A stretch of DNA of 64,000 bases. It comes from Conexibacter sp. DBS9H8. Its GTDB lineage: Bacteria; Actinomycetota; Thermoleophilia; Solirubrobacterales; Solirubrobacteraceae. Shown piece after piece: positions 18,255 through 28,242 of the stretch. Position numbers and translations under genes: made by a program. The stretch spans positions 806,001-870,000 of the forward strand of contig NZ_CP097128.1 of NCBI RefSeq assembly GCF_023330685.1. Reading direction: 5' to 3'. The notes below the pieces were generated by a model, which made no database searches, was not told the origin of the DNA, and was given only the letters and a program-made list of their open reading frames with translations. Every line of letters starts with the position of its first letter. Position 1 is the stretch's first letter.

Positions 18255-20561
18255 ATGGATCGATCAGGGCGGCGTCGCGGCGCCGTGACGACAGTGGCGG
18301 TCGCGCTCGGCGCGTGCGCGGTGCTCATGTTCGGCGGGGCGGGCGGTCCCGGCCGCGCCGCCGCCGCGCTGCCGCTCGCCTCTGCGGAGGGCGCACACGC
18401 CGCCGCCCCGGCCTGCCCGTGGCTGAACCCGGCGCTCAGTGCGCTGACCCGCGCGCGGATGGTGCTCGCCCACATGACCCTGGCACAGAAGGTCTCCCTC
18501 ACCGCCCAGCAGCTGCCGATCGACGCCCATGACGGGGCGGCCGGCTACCTCGCCGGGATCCCCTCCCTCTGCCTGCCCGACCTCGTCTTCAATGACGCCG
18601 GGGCGGGGGTCGGAGACGGGCAGATCAACACGACCGCCTTTCCCGACCCGATCGTCCAGGCCTCCACGTGGGATCCCCAGCTCGACTACGCGTTCGGGCA
18701 GGCGCTCGGTGCCGAGGCTCACGCCAAGGGCATCGACGTCCAGCTCGCCCCCGGCATCGAAACCGACCGGATCCCCGAGAACGGGCGCAACTGGGAGTAC
18801 ATGAGTGAGGACCCGTACCTGTCCGGGCAGATCGGCGCCGCCGAGGTGCGCGGCATCCAGTCCCAGCATGTGATCGTCACCCTCAAGCACTTCATCGCCA
18901 ACTCCCAGGAGACCGATCGCGGCGCCTCCGGCCCTCCGGTCGACTCCGCCGACCTGTCCCTGCGCACGCTCGAGGAGCTCTACGCCCCCCAGTACGACGT
19001 CGCCATCCACCAGGGAGGGGCGATGGGCGTGATGTGCGCCTACAACCGGATCAACTCGATCTACGCGTGCCAGAACCCGGAGACGCTCAAGGGCGTCCTG
19101 CTGCACCAGTTCGGCTTCCCGGGGTTTGTCGTCTCAGACTGGGGGGCGACCCACTCGACGGTCCCCTCGGCGCTGAACGGGCTCGACATCGAGATGAACG
19201 TCTCCCCCGGCACGTACTTCGGGGCGGCGCTGCAGCGCGCCGTCCAGTCCGGCGCGGTGCCGATGCGCGTCCTCGACTCGATGGTGCTGCGCATCCTCCG
19301 GGCCGAGTTCGCCGTCGGGGTCGTCAACGATCCGCCGGCCGCCCAGCCGGCCGCCTACGCCGCGGACGTCTCCACCCCCGACCACATCGCCCTTGCCCGC
19401 CAGATCTCGGAGGAGGGCAGCGTGCTGTTCAAGAACGCCGACGGCATCCTGCCCCTGACGGCGGCGGACCGCCGGATCGCCCTGATCGGCACGGATGCGG
19501 GCCCCGCGGGCGCCGACCTCGTCTACAACGCGGAAGGGTCCGGGCGGGTCCCGGAGTTCGGGACCAACCCGGCGGTCGTCAGCCCGCTCACCGCGCTCAC
19601 CCGGCGGGCCGCCGCCTCCGGGGACACCGTTCTCTACGCGGACGGCTCGTCGCTGCTGGACGCCGAGACGGTCGCCCGGACCGCCTCGGTCGCGATCGTC
19701 GTCGTCGGCAACTCCGAATCGGAGGGTGTCGACGAGCCGAACCTCAGCTTCAACGGGGACACCTGCACCCTGATCGGCGTCTGCGTCCCGCCGACGGTCG
19801 CCCCCGACGCGCTCGTCTCCGCCGTCGAGGCGGCCAACCCGAACACGATCGTCGTGCTCGACACGGGCGAGCCGGTCCTGATGCCGTGGCTGGCGGGCGC
19901 CAAGGCGCTGCTGGAGGCCTTCTACCCCGGCCAGCAGGACGGCGTCGCGCTCGCGAGCCTCCTCTACGGAGACGTCGATCCGTCCGGCCACCTGACGGAG
20001 ACCTGGCCGGCGAGCCAGGCGGCCCAGCCGATCCAGACCGCCGCCCAGTGGCCGGGCGTCGACCGCCCCGGCGACCCGCTCGGACCGCACTCGGCCTACT
20101 CGGAGGGGATCTTCGTCGGCTACCGCTGGTACCAGGCCCACCACGTCCGCCCGCAGTTCCCGTTCGGGTACGGCCTCTCCTACACGACCTTCGGCCTGTC
20201 GCATCTCGTGGTTCGCACCCGGCGACGGTCCGACGCCGCGACGGTCAGCCTCGCGGTCACCAACACCGGCACGCGCCCGGGCGCCGAGGTCGTCCAGCTC
20301 TACGTCCACGATCCGGCCAACACGGGTGAGCCCCCCGAGCAGCTCAAGGGCTTTCGTCGCGTGTTCCTCGACCCGGGACAGTCCCAGACGGTGACCCTCC
20401 GGCTCACCCCGGTCAGCTTCGCCCACTGGTCAGACCGCCGGCGGACGTGGATCGTCACGCCGGGCCGCTACGGGATCGCGGTCGGCGACTCCTCCGCGCA
20501 CCTGCCGCTGCGTCGCACGATCCGCCGGCGCTGGGCCCGGCTGTCGCCTCGCGCCTACTGA
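18255..20561 (+). CDS. Secreted glycoside hydrolase family 3 beta-glucosidase-like enzyme
   Basis: About 768 residues. The signal peptide covers roughly residues 1-40 (RRRGAVTTVAVALGACAVLMF, Ala-rich cleavage region). The GH3 barrel shows GIDVQLAPGIETDRIPENGRN, KHFIANSQE, and the nucleophile D295 in GFVVSDWGATHS; the second domain supplies GNSESEGVDEPNL, and the C-terminus is a fibronectin-III-like domain (FGYGLSYTTFGLS through RYGIAVG). It should release terminal beta-linked sugars from plant or microbial glycans outside the cell. It lies alone between the glycosyltransferase genes and the molybdenum hydroxylase cluster. Confidence 0.92.
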   Translation: MDRSGRRRGAVTTVAVALGACAVLMFGGAGGPGRAAAALPLASAEGAHAAAPACPWLNPALSALTRARMVLAHMTLAQKVSLTAQQLPIDAHDGAAGYLAGIPSLCLPDLVFNDAGAGVGDGQINTTAFPDPIVQASTWDPQLDYAFGQALGAEAHAKGIDVQLAPGIETDRIPENGRNWEYMSEDPYLSGQIGAAEVRGIQSQHVIVTLKHFIANSQETDRGASGPPVDSADLSLRTLEELYAPQYDVAIHQGGAMGVMCAYNRINSIYACQNPETLKGVLLHQFGFPGFVVSDWGATHSTVPSALNGLDIEMNVSPGTYFGAALQRAVQSGAVPMRVLDSMVLRILRAEFAVGVVNDPPAAQPAAYAADVSTPDHIALARQISEEGSVLFKNADGILPLTAADRRIALIGTDAGPAGADLVYNAEGSGRVPEFGTNPAVVSPLTALTRRAAASGDTVLYADGSSLLDAETVARTASVAIVVVGNSESEGVDEPNLSFNGDTCTLIGVCVPPTVAPDALVSAVEAANPNTIVVLDTGEPVLMPWLAGAKALLEAFYPGQQDGVALASLLYGDVDPSGHLTETWPASQAAQPIQTAAQWPGVDRPGDPLGPHSAYSEGIFVGYRWYQAHHVRPQFPFGYGLSYTTFGLSHLVVRTRRRSDAATVSLAVTNTGTRPGAEVVQLYVHDPANTGEPPEQLKGFRRVFLDPGQSQTVTLRLTPVSFAHWSDRRRTWIVTPGRYGIAVGDSSAHLPLRRTIRRRWARLSPRAY

Positions 20562-20622
20562 CACGGGCCACGCGCGGGCCCGGCCGTGGTCACGGCGCCG
20601 GCCCCTCCGCTCGCGGACGGAC

Positions 20623-20682
20623 TGCAACGTTGATGCAACCCGCGACCGGGGACTTGCGCCCCGGGCGCCGGGCGGGGATGCT
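20623..20682 (+). promoter_or_regulatory. Promoter and possible activator repeats of the cox-like cluster
   Basis: TTGCGC (20654-20659) and GATGCT (20677-20682), 17 bases apart, are a plausible promoter. Upstream, TGCAAC occurs twice 11 bases apart (20623-20628, 20634-20639), a helical-repeat spacing suited to an activator. Whether the GAF regulator at 28243 binds it is inference. Confidence 0.35.
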
Positions 20683-20723
20683 GGGATGACCTGACGTCGG
20701 TGGAGAGAGAGGACAGAGATCCC

Positions 20724-21215
20724 ATGAGCGGTTCTGTGACGGTGCACCTCACCGTCAATGGCGTGGAGCATGAGCTGGAGGTCGAGCCGCGGCGGCTGCT
20801 CGTCCACGCGTTGCGTGACGACCTCGGCCTGACGGGCACCCACGTCGGCTGTGACACCTCCAACTGCGGGGCCTGCACGGTGCACCTCAACGGTGATGCT
20901 GTGAAGTCGTGCACGATCCTCGCCGTCCAGGCGGAGGGGAGCGCGGTGACGACGATCGAGGGGCTCGGCGGAGAGGGGAACCTCCACCCGCTCCAGGAGG
21001 CGTTCTGGAACGACCACGGGCTCCAGTGCGGCTACTGCACGCCCGGGATGATCATGGCGAGCGCGGCGCTGCTCGCCGAGAACGCGCATCCGAGCGAGGC
21101 GGAGGTCCGCCACGCCCTCGACGGCAACCTCTGCCGCTGCACCGGATATCACAACATCGTCAAGGCCGTCCTCAGCGCCGCTGAGGCGGGCGCCGGCGCG
21201 CCGGTGGCGTCATGA
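20724..21215 (+). CDS. Molybdenum hydroxylase small (2Fe-2S) subunit, CoxS-like
   Basis: 163 residues with two [2Fe-2S] domains: plant-type C43-x4-C48-x2-C51-x11-C63 ([10 protein letters not shown] ... KSC) and the helical domain with QCGYCTPGM and [10 protein letters not shown]. It carries electrons from the molybdenum centre to FAD. The ATG at 20724 follows a GGAGAGAGAGG ribosome binding region; a start 24 bases earlier would lie within it. First gene of the S-L-M-D-E-F-G string; the stop overlaps the next ATG. Confidence 0.93.
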   Translation: MSGSVTVHLTVNGVEHELEVEPRRLLVHALRDDLGLTGTHVGCDTSNCGACTVHLNGDAVKSCTILAVQAEGSAVTTIEGLGGEGNLHPLQEAFWNDHGLQCGYCTPGMIMASAALLAENAHPSEAEVRHALDGNLCRCTGYHNIVKAVLSAAEAGAGAPVAS

Positions 21216-23563
21216 GCGCGACCGCTGAGCCGCACGTCGGCCGGCCGCTGCGGCGCAAGGAGGATCCGCGCCTGATCACCGGCCGGGCCCGGTACGTCGA
21301 CGACATCTCCCTTCCGGGGACCCTGTGGGCGGCGTTCGTCCGCTCCCCCGAGGCGCACGCGAGCATCGTCTCGATCGACACGAGCGCGGCCACGGCCCGG
21401 CCCGGCATCCACGCCGTGCTCACCGGAGAGGACATGGCCGACCTCGCCGGCCCGCTGCCGATGGCCTGGGCGCCCCCCGGGGTCGAGGTGAACAACCCGC
21501 CGCACTGGCCGCTCGCCCGCGGCAGCGTCAAGCACGTCGGCGACCCCGTCGCCGTCGTGCTCGGGGAGGACCGCTACGCCGTCGTTGACGCGGCGGAGGA
21601 CGTGATCGTCGCCTACGAGCCGCTTCCCGTCGCCATCGACCCCGAGCAGGCGATCGCCGGCGCCCCGTACGTCCACCCCGAGCTGGGGACCAACCAGGTG
21701 CACTCCTGGACGCTCGCCGGCGGGGATCTCGAGGCCGGGTTCGCCGCCGCCGACGTGACGATCCAGCGGCGGGTGATCAACCACCGGATCGCCGGGGCGC
21801 CAATCGAACCGCGCGGCGTGCTCGCCGACTACCGCGCCGGCGCGCTCACCCTGCACACGAGCACGCAGGTGCCCCACTTCGTCCGCCTGTTCGTCGCGCT
21901 GCTGCTCGGCCTCAGCGAGGAGAAGGTGCGGGTGATCGCGCCGGAGGTCGGCGGCGGCTTCGGCGCCAAGCTGCAGGTCTACGGTGAGGAGATCGTCGCC
22001 TGCTGGGCCTCCCGCGCCCTCGGACGGCCGGTGAAGTGGATCGAGACGCGCTCGGAGAACATGAGCGTCACCCACCAGGGCCGCGACCAGATCGCGACCG
22101 TGCGGATGGGCGCGACCCGGGACGGGCAGATCACCGCCTACCACGTGAAGATCCTCGCCGACCTCGGCGCCTACAACATGCTGTTGACCCCGCTGATCCC
22201 GTCCCTCGGGGCGTTCGTGATGGGCGGCTGTTACAAGATCGGAGCCGTCACCACCGAGATCACCGGCGTGTTCACGAACAAGTGCCCGACCGACGCGATC
22301 CGCGGGGCCGGTCGCCCGGAGGCGACGCACATGATCGAGGTGATGATGGACCAGATGGCCCGCGAGCTCGGGATCGACCGGCTCGACCTTCGCCGGCGCA
22401 ACTTCATCCCCAAGGAGGACTTCCCCGCCGCCGTCGCCACCGGGGTCATCTACGACTCCGGCGACTATGTCGCCAGCCTCGACAAGCTGCTCGAGCACGT
22501 TGACGTCGACGCCTTCAGAGCCGAACAGGCCCAGCTGCGCGAGCAGGGGATCTACCGCGGGATCGGCTTCTCCACCTACACGGAGATCTGCGGCCTCGCC
22601 CCGAGCCGGATCACCGGCCCGGCCGGGGTCGGGGTCGGCGCCGGCCTGTGGGAGTCGGCGATGGTCCGGGTGCACAACACCGGGGCGGTCACCGTCTACA
22701 CCGGTACCTCCCCGCACGGCCAGGGTCTCGAGACCGCGTTTGCCCAGATCGTCGCGGACCGGCTCGGGGTCGACCCGAGTGTCGTCGAGGTGATCCACGG
22801 CGACACCGGCACCGGCCCGGAGGGTCGCGGGACCTACGGCTCGCGCAGCCTCGCCAACGGCGGTGAGGCGGTTGCCAAGGCGACCGACAAGGTCGTCGCC
22901 AAGGCGGCGAAGATCGTCGCCGCCGAACTCGAGGCCGCCCCCGAGGACATTGAGGTGTCCGGCGGGAAGTTCTCGGTCAAGGGCTCCCCGGAGAAGGGGA
23001 TGACCCTCGCCGAGGTCGCCGGGATCGCCTACATCGGCGCGGTCCCGGAGGGGATGGAACCCGGGTTGGAGGAGACGACCTTCAACGACCCGGAGAACTT
23101 CGTCTTCCCCTTCGGCGCGCACGCCTGCATCGTTGACGTCGACACGGCGACCGGCAAGGTCAACGTCGTCCGCTACGTCGCCGTCGACGACTGCGGCAAC
23201 CCGGTCAACCCGCTGCTGATCGCCGGGCAGGTGCACGGCGGGATCGCCTACGGGATCGGCCAGGCGCTGTATGAGCACGTCGTCTACGACGACGACGGCC
23301 AGCTCGTCACCGGCAGCTTCGTCAACTACGCGCTGCCGACCGCGGCCGAGCTGCCGAACTTCGAACTCGACCACACGATCACCCCGTCGCCGTCCAACTC
23401 GATGGGCGTCAAGGGCGTCGGGGAGGCGGGGACGATCGCCGCCACCCCGGCGGTGACCAACGCGGTCATCGACGCGCTCGCGCCGCTCGGGGTCGACTAC
23501 ATCAACATGCCGCTCACCCCGATGCGGGTGTGGCGGACGATCCAGGAGGCACAGGCGCGATGA
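21212..23563 (+). CDS. Molybdenum hydroxylase large subunit, form-II CoxL-like
   Basis: 783 residues of the xanthine-dehydrogenase/aldehyde-oxidase class. Two MoCo-binding regions are seen: [15 protein letters not shown], and [13 protein letters not shown]; the catalytic glutamate is in [13 protein letters not shown]. The active-site loop reads AIRGAGR (362-368), which resembles the AYRGAGR of form-II enzymes and not AYRCSFR of true aerobic CO dehydrogenases, where the Cys ligates Cu. So an aldehyde, purine-like or other hydroxylase is as likely as CO oxidation. The gene overlaps small and medium subunit genes by ATGA, giving a tight heterotrimer operon. Confidence 0.9.
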   Translation: MSATAEPHVGRPLRRKEDPRLITGRARYVDDISLPGTLWAAFVRSPEAHASIVSIDTSAATARPGIHAVLTGEDMADLAGPLPMAWAPPGVEVNNPPHWPLARGSVKHVGDPVAVVLGEDRYAVVDAAEDVIVAYEPLPVAIDPEQAIAGAPYVHPELGTNQVHSWTLAGGDLEAGFAAADVTIQRRVINHRIAGAPIEPRGVLADYRAGALTLHTSTQVPHFVRLFVALLLGLSEEKVRVIAPEVGGGFGAKLQVYGEEIVACWASRALGRPVKWIETRSENMSVTHQGRDQIATVRMGATRDGQITAYHVKILADLGAYNMLLTPLIPSLGAFVMGGCYKIGAVTTEITGVFTNKCPTDAIRGAGRPEATHMIEVMMDQMARELGIDRLDLRRRNFIPKEDFPAAVATGVIYDSGDYVASLDKLLEHVDVDAFRAEQAQLREQGIYRGIGFSTYTEICGLAPSRITGPAGVGVGAGLWESAMVRVHNTGAVTVYTGTSPHGQGLETAFAQIVADRLGVDPSVVEVIHGDTGTGPEGRGTYGSRSLANGGEAVAKATDKVVAKAAKIVAAELEAAPEDIEVSGGKFSVKGSPEKGMTLAEVAGIAYIGAVPEGMEPGLEETTFNDPENFVFPFGAHACIVDVDTATGKVNVVRYVAVDDCGNPVNPLLIAGQVHGGIAYGIGQALYEHVVYDDDGQLVTGSFVNYALPTAAELPNFELDHTITPSPSNSMGVKGVGEAGTIAATPAVTNAVIDALAPLGVDYINMPLTPMRVWRTIQEAQAR

Positions 23564-24402
23564 TCACCGCAGAGTTCGACTATCAGCGGGTCAGCAGCGT
23601 CGCGGACGCGGTGGCGGCGCTCCAGGCCGGCGGGGAGGACGCCAAGCTGCTCGCCGGCGGCCACTCGCTCGTGCCGCTGATGAAGCTGCGCCTGGCCGCC
23701 CCGAGCCGGCTGATCGACATCAGCGGGGTCCCCGGGCTGGCGGGGATCGAGCGTGACGGCGCCCAGTGGCGGATCGGCGCGCTCACCCCGCACGCGCGGC
23801 TGGCGGCCAGTGACGTCGGGCTGCTCAACCGGGTGGCGGCGACGATCGCCGACCCGCAGGTCCGCAACCGCGGCACGATCGGCGGCTCCCTCGCCCACGG
23901 CGACCCGGCCTCGGACCTGCCCGCGGCCGTGCTCGCCCTCGACGGCAGCGTCGTCGCCCACGGGCCCGACGGGGAGCGGACGATCGCGGCCTCGGCGTTC
24001 TTCTCCGACTACATGGAGACCGCGCTCGCCCCCGACGAGATGCTCTGTGAGGTGCGGGTCCCGGCGATGGACGGCTACGGGTTCGGCTATGAGAAGTTCC
24101 ATCGCCGAGCCGAGGACTGGGCGGTCGTCGCCGTCGCCGCCGCCGTCAAGGTGCTCGACGGCGCCTGCGTCGACGTGCGGGTCGCGCTGACGAACATGGC
24201 GTCGACTCCGCTGCGGGCCGGGGCGGTCGAGGCCGCCCTCCGCGGCCAGCCCGCGACCGCCGAGGCGGTTGCCGCCGCCGCCCAGCGGGCGGCCGAGGGG
24301 ACCGACCCGCCCGCCGACCTCGACGCGGACGCCGACTACAAGTGTCACCTCGCTCGGGTCCTGTGTGAGCGGGCGCTGGTGGCCGCGCTCGCGCCGGCGT
24401 GA
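23560..24402 (+). CDS. Molybdenum hydroxylase FAD-binding medium subunit, CoxM-like
   Basis: 280 residues. FAD-binding motifs are AGGHSLVPLMKLRLA near residue 32 and TIGGSLAHGDPASDLPA near residue 104, the standard CoxM pair; the C-terminal domain includes YEKFHRRAEDWAVVAVAA. It accepts electrons from the small subunit and passes them to quinones or another acceptor. ATG at 23560 overlaps the coxL stop. Confidence 0.92.
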   Translation: MITAEFDYQRVSSVADAVAALQAGGEDAKLLAGGHSLVPLMKLRLAAPSRLIDISGVPGLAGIERDGAQWRIGALTPHARLAASDVGLLNRVAATIADPQVRNRGTIGGSLAHGDPASDLPAAVLALDGSVVAHGPDGERTIAASAFFSDYMETALAPDEMLCEVRVPAMDGYGFGYEKFHRRAEDWAVVAVAAAVKVLDGACVDVRVALTNMASTPLRAGAVEAALRGQPATAEAVAAAAQRAAEGTDPPADLDADADYKCHLARVLCERALVAALAPA

Positions 24403-25250
24403 GGCTCGCGCAGATCAGCTGTGCGGCGGAGGCGAGCGCCGTGCTCGCCTCCGCCGGGTACGTGTCGGACCGGGCGCTGGAGATCAGCCTCGCCCTCGCG
24501 GTCACCCTCGGCCAGCCGCTGCTGCTGGAGGGGGAGGCCGGGGTCGGCAAGACCGAGGTCGCCCGGGCGCTTGCGAGCGCCACCGGCGCTGCGCTGATCC
24601 GCCTCCAGTGTCACGAGGGGATCGACCTTCATCACGCCCTCTACGAGTGGGACTACCCCCGCCAGCTTCTCGCCCTCCGGGCGGCCGGGGACGGGGTGGA
24701 TGAGGGGCGCCTGTATGACCGCCGCTACCTGATCACCCGGCCGCTGCTCTCCGCCTTGGAGAGTGAGGAGCCGGCGGTGCTGCTGATCGATGAGATCGAC
24801 CGGGCCGATGACGCCTTCGAGGCGTTCTTGCTCGAGTTCCTCTCTGACTTCGCGGTGAGCATCCCCGAGCTGGGGACCGTCAGCGCCCGCTCCCGGCCGC
24901 TCGTCATCCTCACCTCCAACCGCACCCGGGAGCTTCACGACGCGCTCAAGCGCCGCTGCCTCTACCACTGGATCGACTACCCCGACCGGGAGCGGGAGCG
25001 GGCGATCCTCGCCGCCCGGGTGCCCGAGGCGCCCGCCGCGATCATCGAACGGGTGCTGGAGGCGGTCACTCGCCTGCGCGCCGACCCGGAGCTGTACAAG
25101 CTCCCCGGGGTCGGGGAGACGCTCGTGTGGGCGCGGGCGCTGCTCGCCCTCGGACCCGACGGCGACCTCGAGGACACCCTCGGCGCCGTGCTCAAGGTGC
25201 ATGAGGATCTCCGCCGGGTCCGGGCCTCGGGGGTGCTCGCGGGTGTCTGA
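24399..25250 (+). CDS. MoxR-type AAA+ ATPase, CoxD-like maturation factor
   Basis: 283 residues with Walker A GEAGVGKTE (45-53), Walker B VLLIDEIDRAD, and sensor 1 LTSNRTREL. CoxD-type ATPases unfold or activate the apo-enzyme to complete the molybdenum centre; in true CO dehydrogenase they help build the Cu-S part. GTG at 24399 overlaps the medium subunit stop. Works with the VWA protein encoded next. Confidence 0.9.
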   Translation: MRLAQISCAAEASAVLASAGYVSDRALEISLALAVTLGQPLLLEGEAGVGKTEVARALASATGAALIRLQCHEGIDLHHALYEWDYPRQLLALRAAGDGVDEGRLYDRRYLITRPLLSALESEEPAVLLIDEIDRADDAFEAFLLEFLSDFAVSIPELGTVSARSRPLVILTSNRTRELHDALKRRCLYHWIDYPDRERERAILAARVPEAPAAIIERVLEAVTRLRADPELYKLPGVGETLVWARALLALGPDGDLEDTLGAVLKVHEDLRRVRASGVLAGV

Positions 25251-25282
25251 GGACGATCGCAGCGGCGGGCCCGGAGGCGCCG

Positions 25283-26416
25283 GTGTCTGATCCAGGCCCC
25301 AGCGCGCTGCTCGACGCCCCCGGGGAGCGGCTGGCGGAGCTGTCGGCGCGGATGCGCGCACTCGGTGCCCGCGTCGGGGTCGGGGAGCTGATCACCGCCG
25401 AGCGCGCCCTCGCCGCCCTCGCGGACCCGTGCCGGGAGGATGCGCGGCTCACCCTCCGGGCGGTCCTCTGCGCCCAGCGGGCCGACCTCGACCGGTTCGA
25501 GGCGGCCTTCGCCGCGGTGTTCGGTGCCGGCGGGGACGCAGAGCCGCTCCTGGACGCCCTCGGCGGCGTCGTCAAGGAGGTGCTCCCGCGGGCGGGGATG
25601 CCCGCGCCGGGGGTCGCCGGGGCGCCCGGGGCGGCCGAGCCGGTCCCGGCCGCCTACAGCGACCGTGAGCTGCTCGGCGCCAAGGACTTCTCCCAGTACA
25701 GCGACGGGGAGGTGATGCTCGCCCGCCCGCTGATCGTCGCCCTCGCCCGACGGGCGCCGCGCCGGCGCTCCCGGCGGCTTGCCCCGAGCCGCCGCCGCGG
25801 TGCGGTCCCCGATCTGGCCGCGACCGTGCGCGCCTCGCTGCGCACCGGCGGGGAGCCGCTGCTGCAGTGCTGGCGGGCCCCGACCCTGCGGCCGCGGCCG
25901 GTCGTGCTCGTCCTCGACCTGTCCGGCTCGATGACCCCGTACGCGCGGATGCTGCTCCACTACGCCCACGCCTGCGTCGAGGCGCACCGCCGGGTGGAGG
26001 TGTTCGCCTTCGGCACCCAGCTGACCCGGATCACCGCCGAACTCGCCGAGCGCGACCCGGTCCGCGCGCTCGCCCGCGCATCCGCGTCCGCCCCGGACTT
26101 CGGCGGCGGCACCCGGATCGGGGAGGCGCTCGGGGAGCTCAACCGCCGCCACGGCCGCCGCGTCGGCCGCGGGGCCGCCGTGATCATCCTCTCCGACGGC
26201 TGGGACCGGGGTGAGCCCGAACGTCTTGGCGCCGAGATCGCCCGCCTGCGCCGCAGTGCCCACCGGCTCATCTGGCTCAACCCGCTCGCGGCCGACCCGC
26301 GCTTTGCTCCGCTCGCGCGCGGGATGGCGGCCGCGATGCCCCACGTCGATACGCTGCTGGCGGGGCACTCACTGGACTCGCTGCGGCGGCTGGCCGACAC
26401 CCTGGAGGCGCTGTGA
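25283..26416 (+). CDS. VWA-domain protein, CoxE-like maturation factor
   Basis: 377 residues. The N-terminal half is helical with a basic RRAPRRRSRRLAPSRRRG stretch near residue 160; the C-terminal von Willebrand A domain has the MIDAS motif DLSGSMT (D212) and further metal residues in GGGTRIGEAL and ILSDGWDRG. CoxE proteins pair with CoxD ATPases as an adaptor for the maturing enzyme. A 32-base gap from coxD is the largest within the cluster. Confidence 0.9.
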   Translation: MSDPGPSALLDAPGERLAELSARMRALGARVGVGELITAERALAALADPCREDARLTLRAVLCAQRADLDRFEAAFAAVFGAGGDAEPLLDALGGVVKEVLPRAGMPAPGVAGAPGAAEPVPAAYSDRELLGAKDFSQYSDGEVMLARPLIVALARRAPRRRSRRLAPSRRRGAVPDLAATVRASLRTGGEPLLQCWRAPTLRPRPVVLVLDLSGSMTPYARMLLHYAHACVEAHRRVEVFAFGTQLTRITAELAERDPVRALARASASAPDFGGGTRIGEALGELNRRHGRRVGRGAAVIILSDGWDRGEPERLGAEIARLRRSAHRLIWLNPLAADPRFAPLARGMAAAMPHVDTLLAGHSLDSLRRLADTLEAL

Positions 26417-27453
26417 AGGAGATACTCGTCGAGCTCGACCGGTTGGCCTGCAACGGGGAGCGGTGCGCGATCGCGACGGTGCTCACGGTCCGCCGCTCCG
26501 CCCCCCGCCCGCCCGGGGCCAAGCTCGTCGTCTCCGAGACCGGTGCGATCGCCGGGTCGGTGTCGGGCGGCTGCGTTGAGGGCGCGGTCACCGAGATCGC
26601 CGAGCAGATCCTCGCCGGCGCGGCGCCGCGGCTGGTCAGCTTCGGGATCGCCGACGCGGACGGCTGGGCGGTCGGGCTGCCCTGCGGCGGGGAGATCGAC
26701 GTGTGGGTCGAGGCCTACCAGCCGGGCCCCTTCGAATCCCTCGCCCGGGACGGTCAGCCCGCGGTCGAGGTGACGGTGATCGACGGCCCCGGGCTCGGCG
26801 CCAAGCTGCTCGTCGGCGCCGACGGGGTCGTCGGCGGCAGCCTCGGCACCCCCGAGCGTGACGCCGCCGCGGCGACGGTCGCGGGCGAGCTGCTGTGGGG
26901 TGGGGTCAGTGAGCGCCGCGGCGAGCTGTTCTTCGACGTCGTCGGACCGGGCCCGCGCCTGTTCCTGTTCGGTGCGGGGGACATCACCGAGGCGGTCTGC
27001 CGGCTCGCCCGCCGGGTCGGTCTGCGGCCATCGGTCGTCGACCCGCGCACCCGCTTTGCCGACCCCGGGCGCTTCCCGGACGCCGACGCGGTGATCCCCG
27101 CCTGGCCTGAGGAGGCGATCGAGCGCCTCGGCGGGATCGACCCGTCCACCTCCGTCGTCGTGCTCACCCACGACCCGAAGCTCGATGATGCGGCGCTGTT
27201 GATCGCGCTGCGCTCTCCCGCCCGGTTCGTCGGGGCGATGGGGTCGCGCACGGCGACGGTCGCCCGTCGCGAGCGCCTCCGTGCCGCCGGCCTCACCGAG
27301 CCCGAGGTGGACCGGCTCGTCGCGCCGCTCGGCCTCGACCTCGGTGCGGTGGAGCGGGAGGAGACCGCGCTCTCCATCGTCGCCCAGATCGTCGCTGCCC
27401 GACACGGCCGCAACGGCGGTCCGCTGACGAACATCACCGGTCCGATCCACTAA
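26413..27453 (+). CDS. XdhC/CoxF-family MoCo maturation protein
   Basis: 346 residues. The XdhC N-terminal part has ATVLTVRRSAPRPPGAKLVV and GSVSGGCVEGAV, and the C-terminal Rossmann-like domain has LFLFGAGDITEAVCRLARR and VVVLTHDPKLDD, FVGAMGSR. XdhC proteins bind molybdenum cofactor and insert or sulfurate it in hydroxylases. The gene overlaps coxE and is 17 bases ahead of coxG. Confidence 0.9.
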   Translation: MKEILVELDRLACNGERCAIATVLTVRRSAPRPPGAKLVVSETGAIAGSVSGGCVEGAVTEIAEQILAGAAPRLVSFGIADADGWAVGLPCGGEIDVWVEAYQPGPFESLARDGQPAVEVTVIDGPGLGAKLLVGADGVVGGSLGTPERDAAAATVAGELLWGGVSERRGELFFDVVGPGPRLFLFGAGDITEAVCRLARRVGLRPSVVDPRTRFADPGRFPDADAVIPAWPEEAIERLGGIDPSTSVVVLTHDPKLDDAALLIALRSPARFVGAMGSRTATVARRERLRAAGLTEPEVDRLVAPLGLDLGAVEREETALSIVAQIVAARHGRNGGPLTNITGPIH

Positions 27454-27470
27454 AGATCTGAGGAGCTGAG

Positions 27471-28232
27471 ATGAAACTCGAGCAGACCTTTGAGGTGCAG
27501 GCCCCGATCGAACGGGTGTGGGCGGCGCTCACCGACGTCGAGCGGATCGCCCCCTGCCTCCCCGGCGCGGCGGTCACCGGCCGCAACGACGACGGCTCCT
27601 ACAACGGCAGCTTCGCCGTCAAGATCGGGCCGACGTCTGCCGCCTACACCGGCCGTCTGGAGATGCGCGAGCTCGATGAGGCCGCCCACCGCGCGACGAT
27701 GCACGCCCAGGGCACCGACCGGCGCGGACAGGGCGGGGCGGAGGCGACGATCATCTCGACCGTCACCGAGACACGGCCGGGGGTCAGCACCGTCGCCGTC
27801 GACACCGACTACCGGATCACCGGCCGGCTCGCCCGCTTCGGTCGCGGCGGGATGATCGAGGACATCTCCGAGAAGCTGCTGCGCCAGTTCGCCGACCAGT
27901 TGCAGGCCTCGCTGGCCGCGGGGGAGGACGTCGCGGGCGGCGGGGCCACTGCGGGTGGCGAGCCCACGGCGACGGCGGGCGTCGGGGGGGCGGTGGATAC
28001 CGCGACCGAAGCAACCGGTACGGGCGATGCGGGCGGGCCGGACACGGGCAGCGCCGGCACGCCGAGCGCCGCGGCGGGACCCGCGCCCGGAGCGGGGGCG
28101 GCCAGTGAGGTCGATGCCCTCTCCCTGATCGGCTCGGTGCTGCTCAAGCGGGTAAGGCGGGACCCGTTCCCGTACGTTGTCGCGGTGCTCGCGACCGTCG
28201 GGTGGTGGCGGGCGCGGCGGCGCGCGCGCTGA
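27471..28232 (+). CDS. CoxG-like SRPBCC protein with membrane tail
   Basis: 253 residues. The first 145 are the CoxG SRPBCC fold (FEVQAPIERVWAALTDVERIAPCLPGAA, then GKVxVKIGP-like SFAVKIGPTSAAYTG). A low-complexity Gly/Ala/Thr stretch of about 65 residues leads to a short C-terminal hydrophobic segment (FPYVVAVLATVGWW) and basic end, which could hold the enzyme at the membrane, as proposed for CoxG. GAGGAG precedes the ATG by five bases. Confidence 0.88.
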   Translation: MKLEQTFEVQAPIERVWAALTDVERIAPCLPGAAVTGRNDDGSYNGSFAVKIGPTSAAYTGRLEMRELDEAAHRATMHAQGTDRRGQGGAEATIISTVTETRPGVSTVAVDTDYRITGRLARFGRGGMIEDISEKLLRQFADQLQASLAAGEDVAGGGATAGGEPTATAGVGGAVDTATEATGTGDAGGPDTGSAGTPSAAAGPAPGAGAASEVDALSLIGSVLLKRVRRDPFPYVVAVLATVGWWRARRRAR

Positions 28233-28242
28233 GCGTGACCGC

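Noticed and set aside
16697..18532. Single 611-residue protein ending at 18532
   Set aside because: After about 17887 the sequence turns into Arg/Pro/Ser-rich nonsense and overlaps the GH3 gene; the true continuation is in the -1 frame to 18222.
21212..23563. True (form I) aerobic CO dehydrogenase
   Set aside because: The AYRCSFR signature with the copper-binding cysteine is absent; AIRGAGR is present instead.
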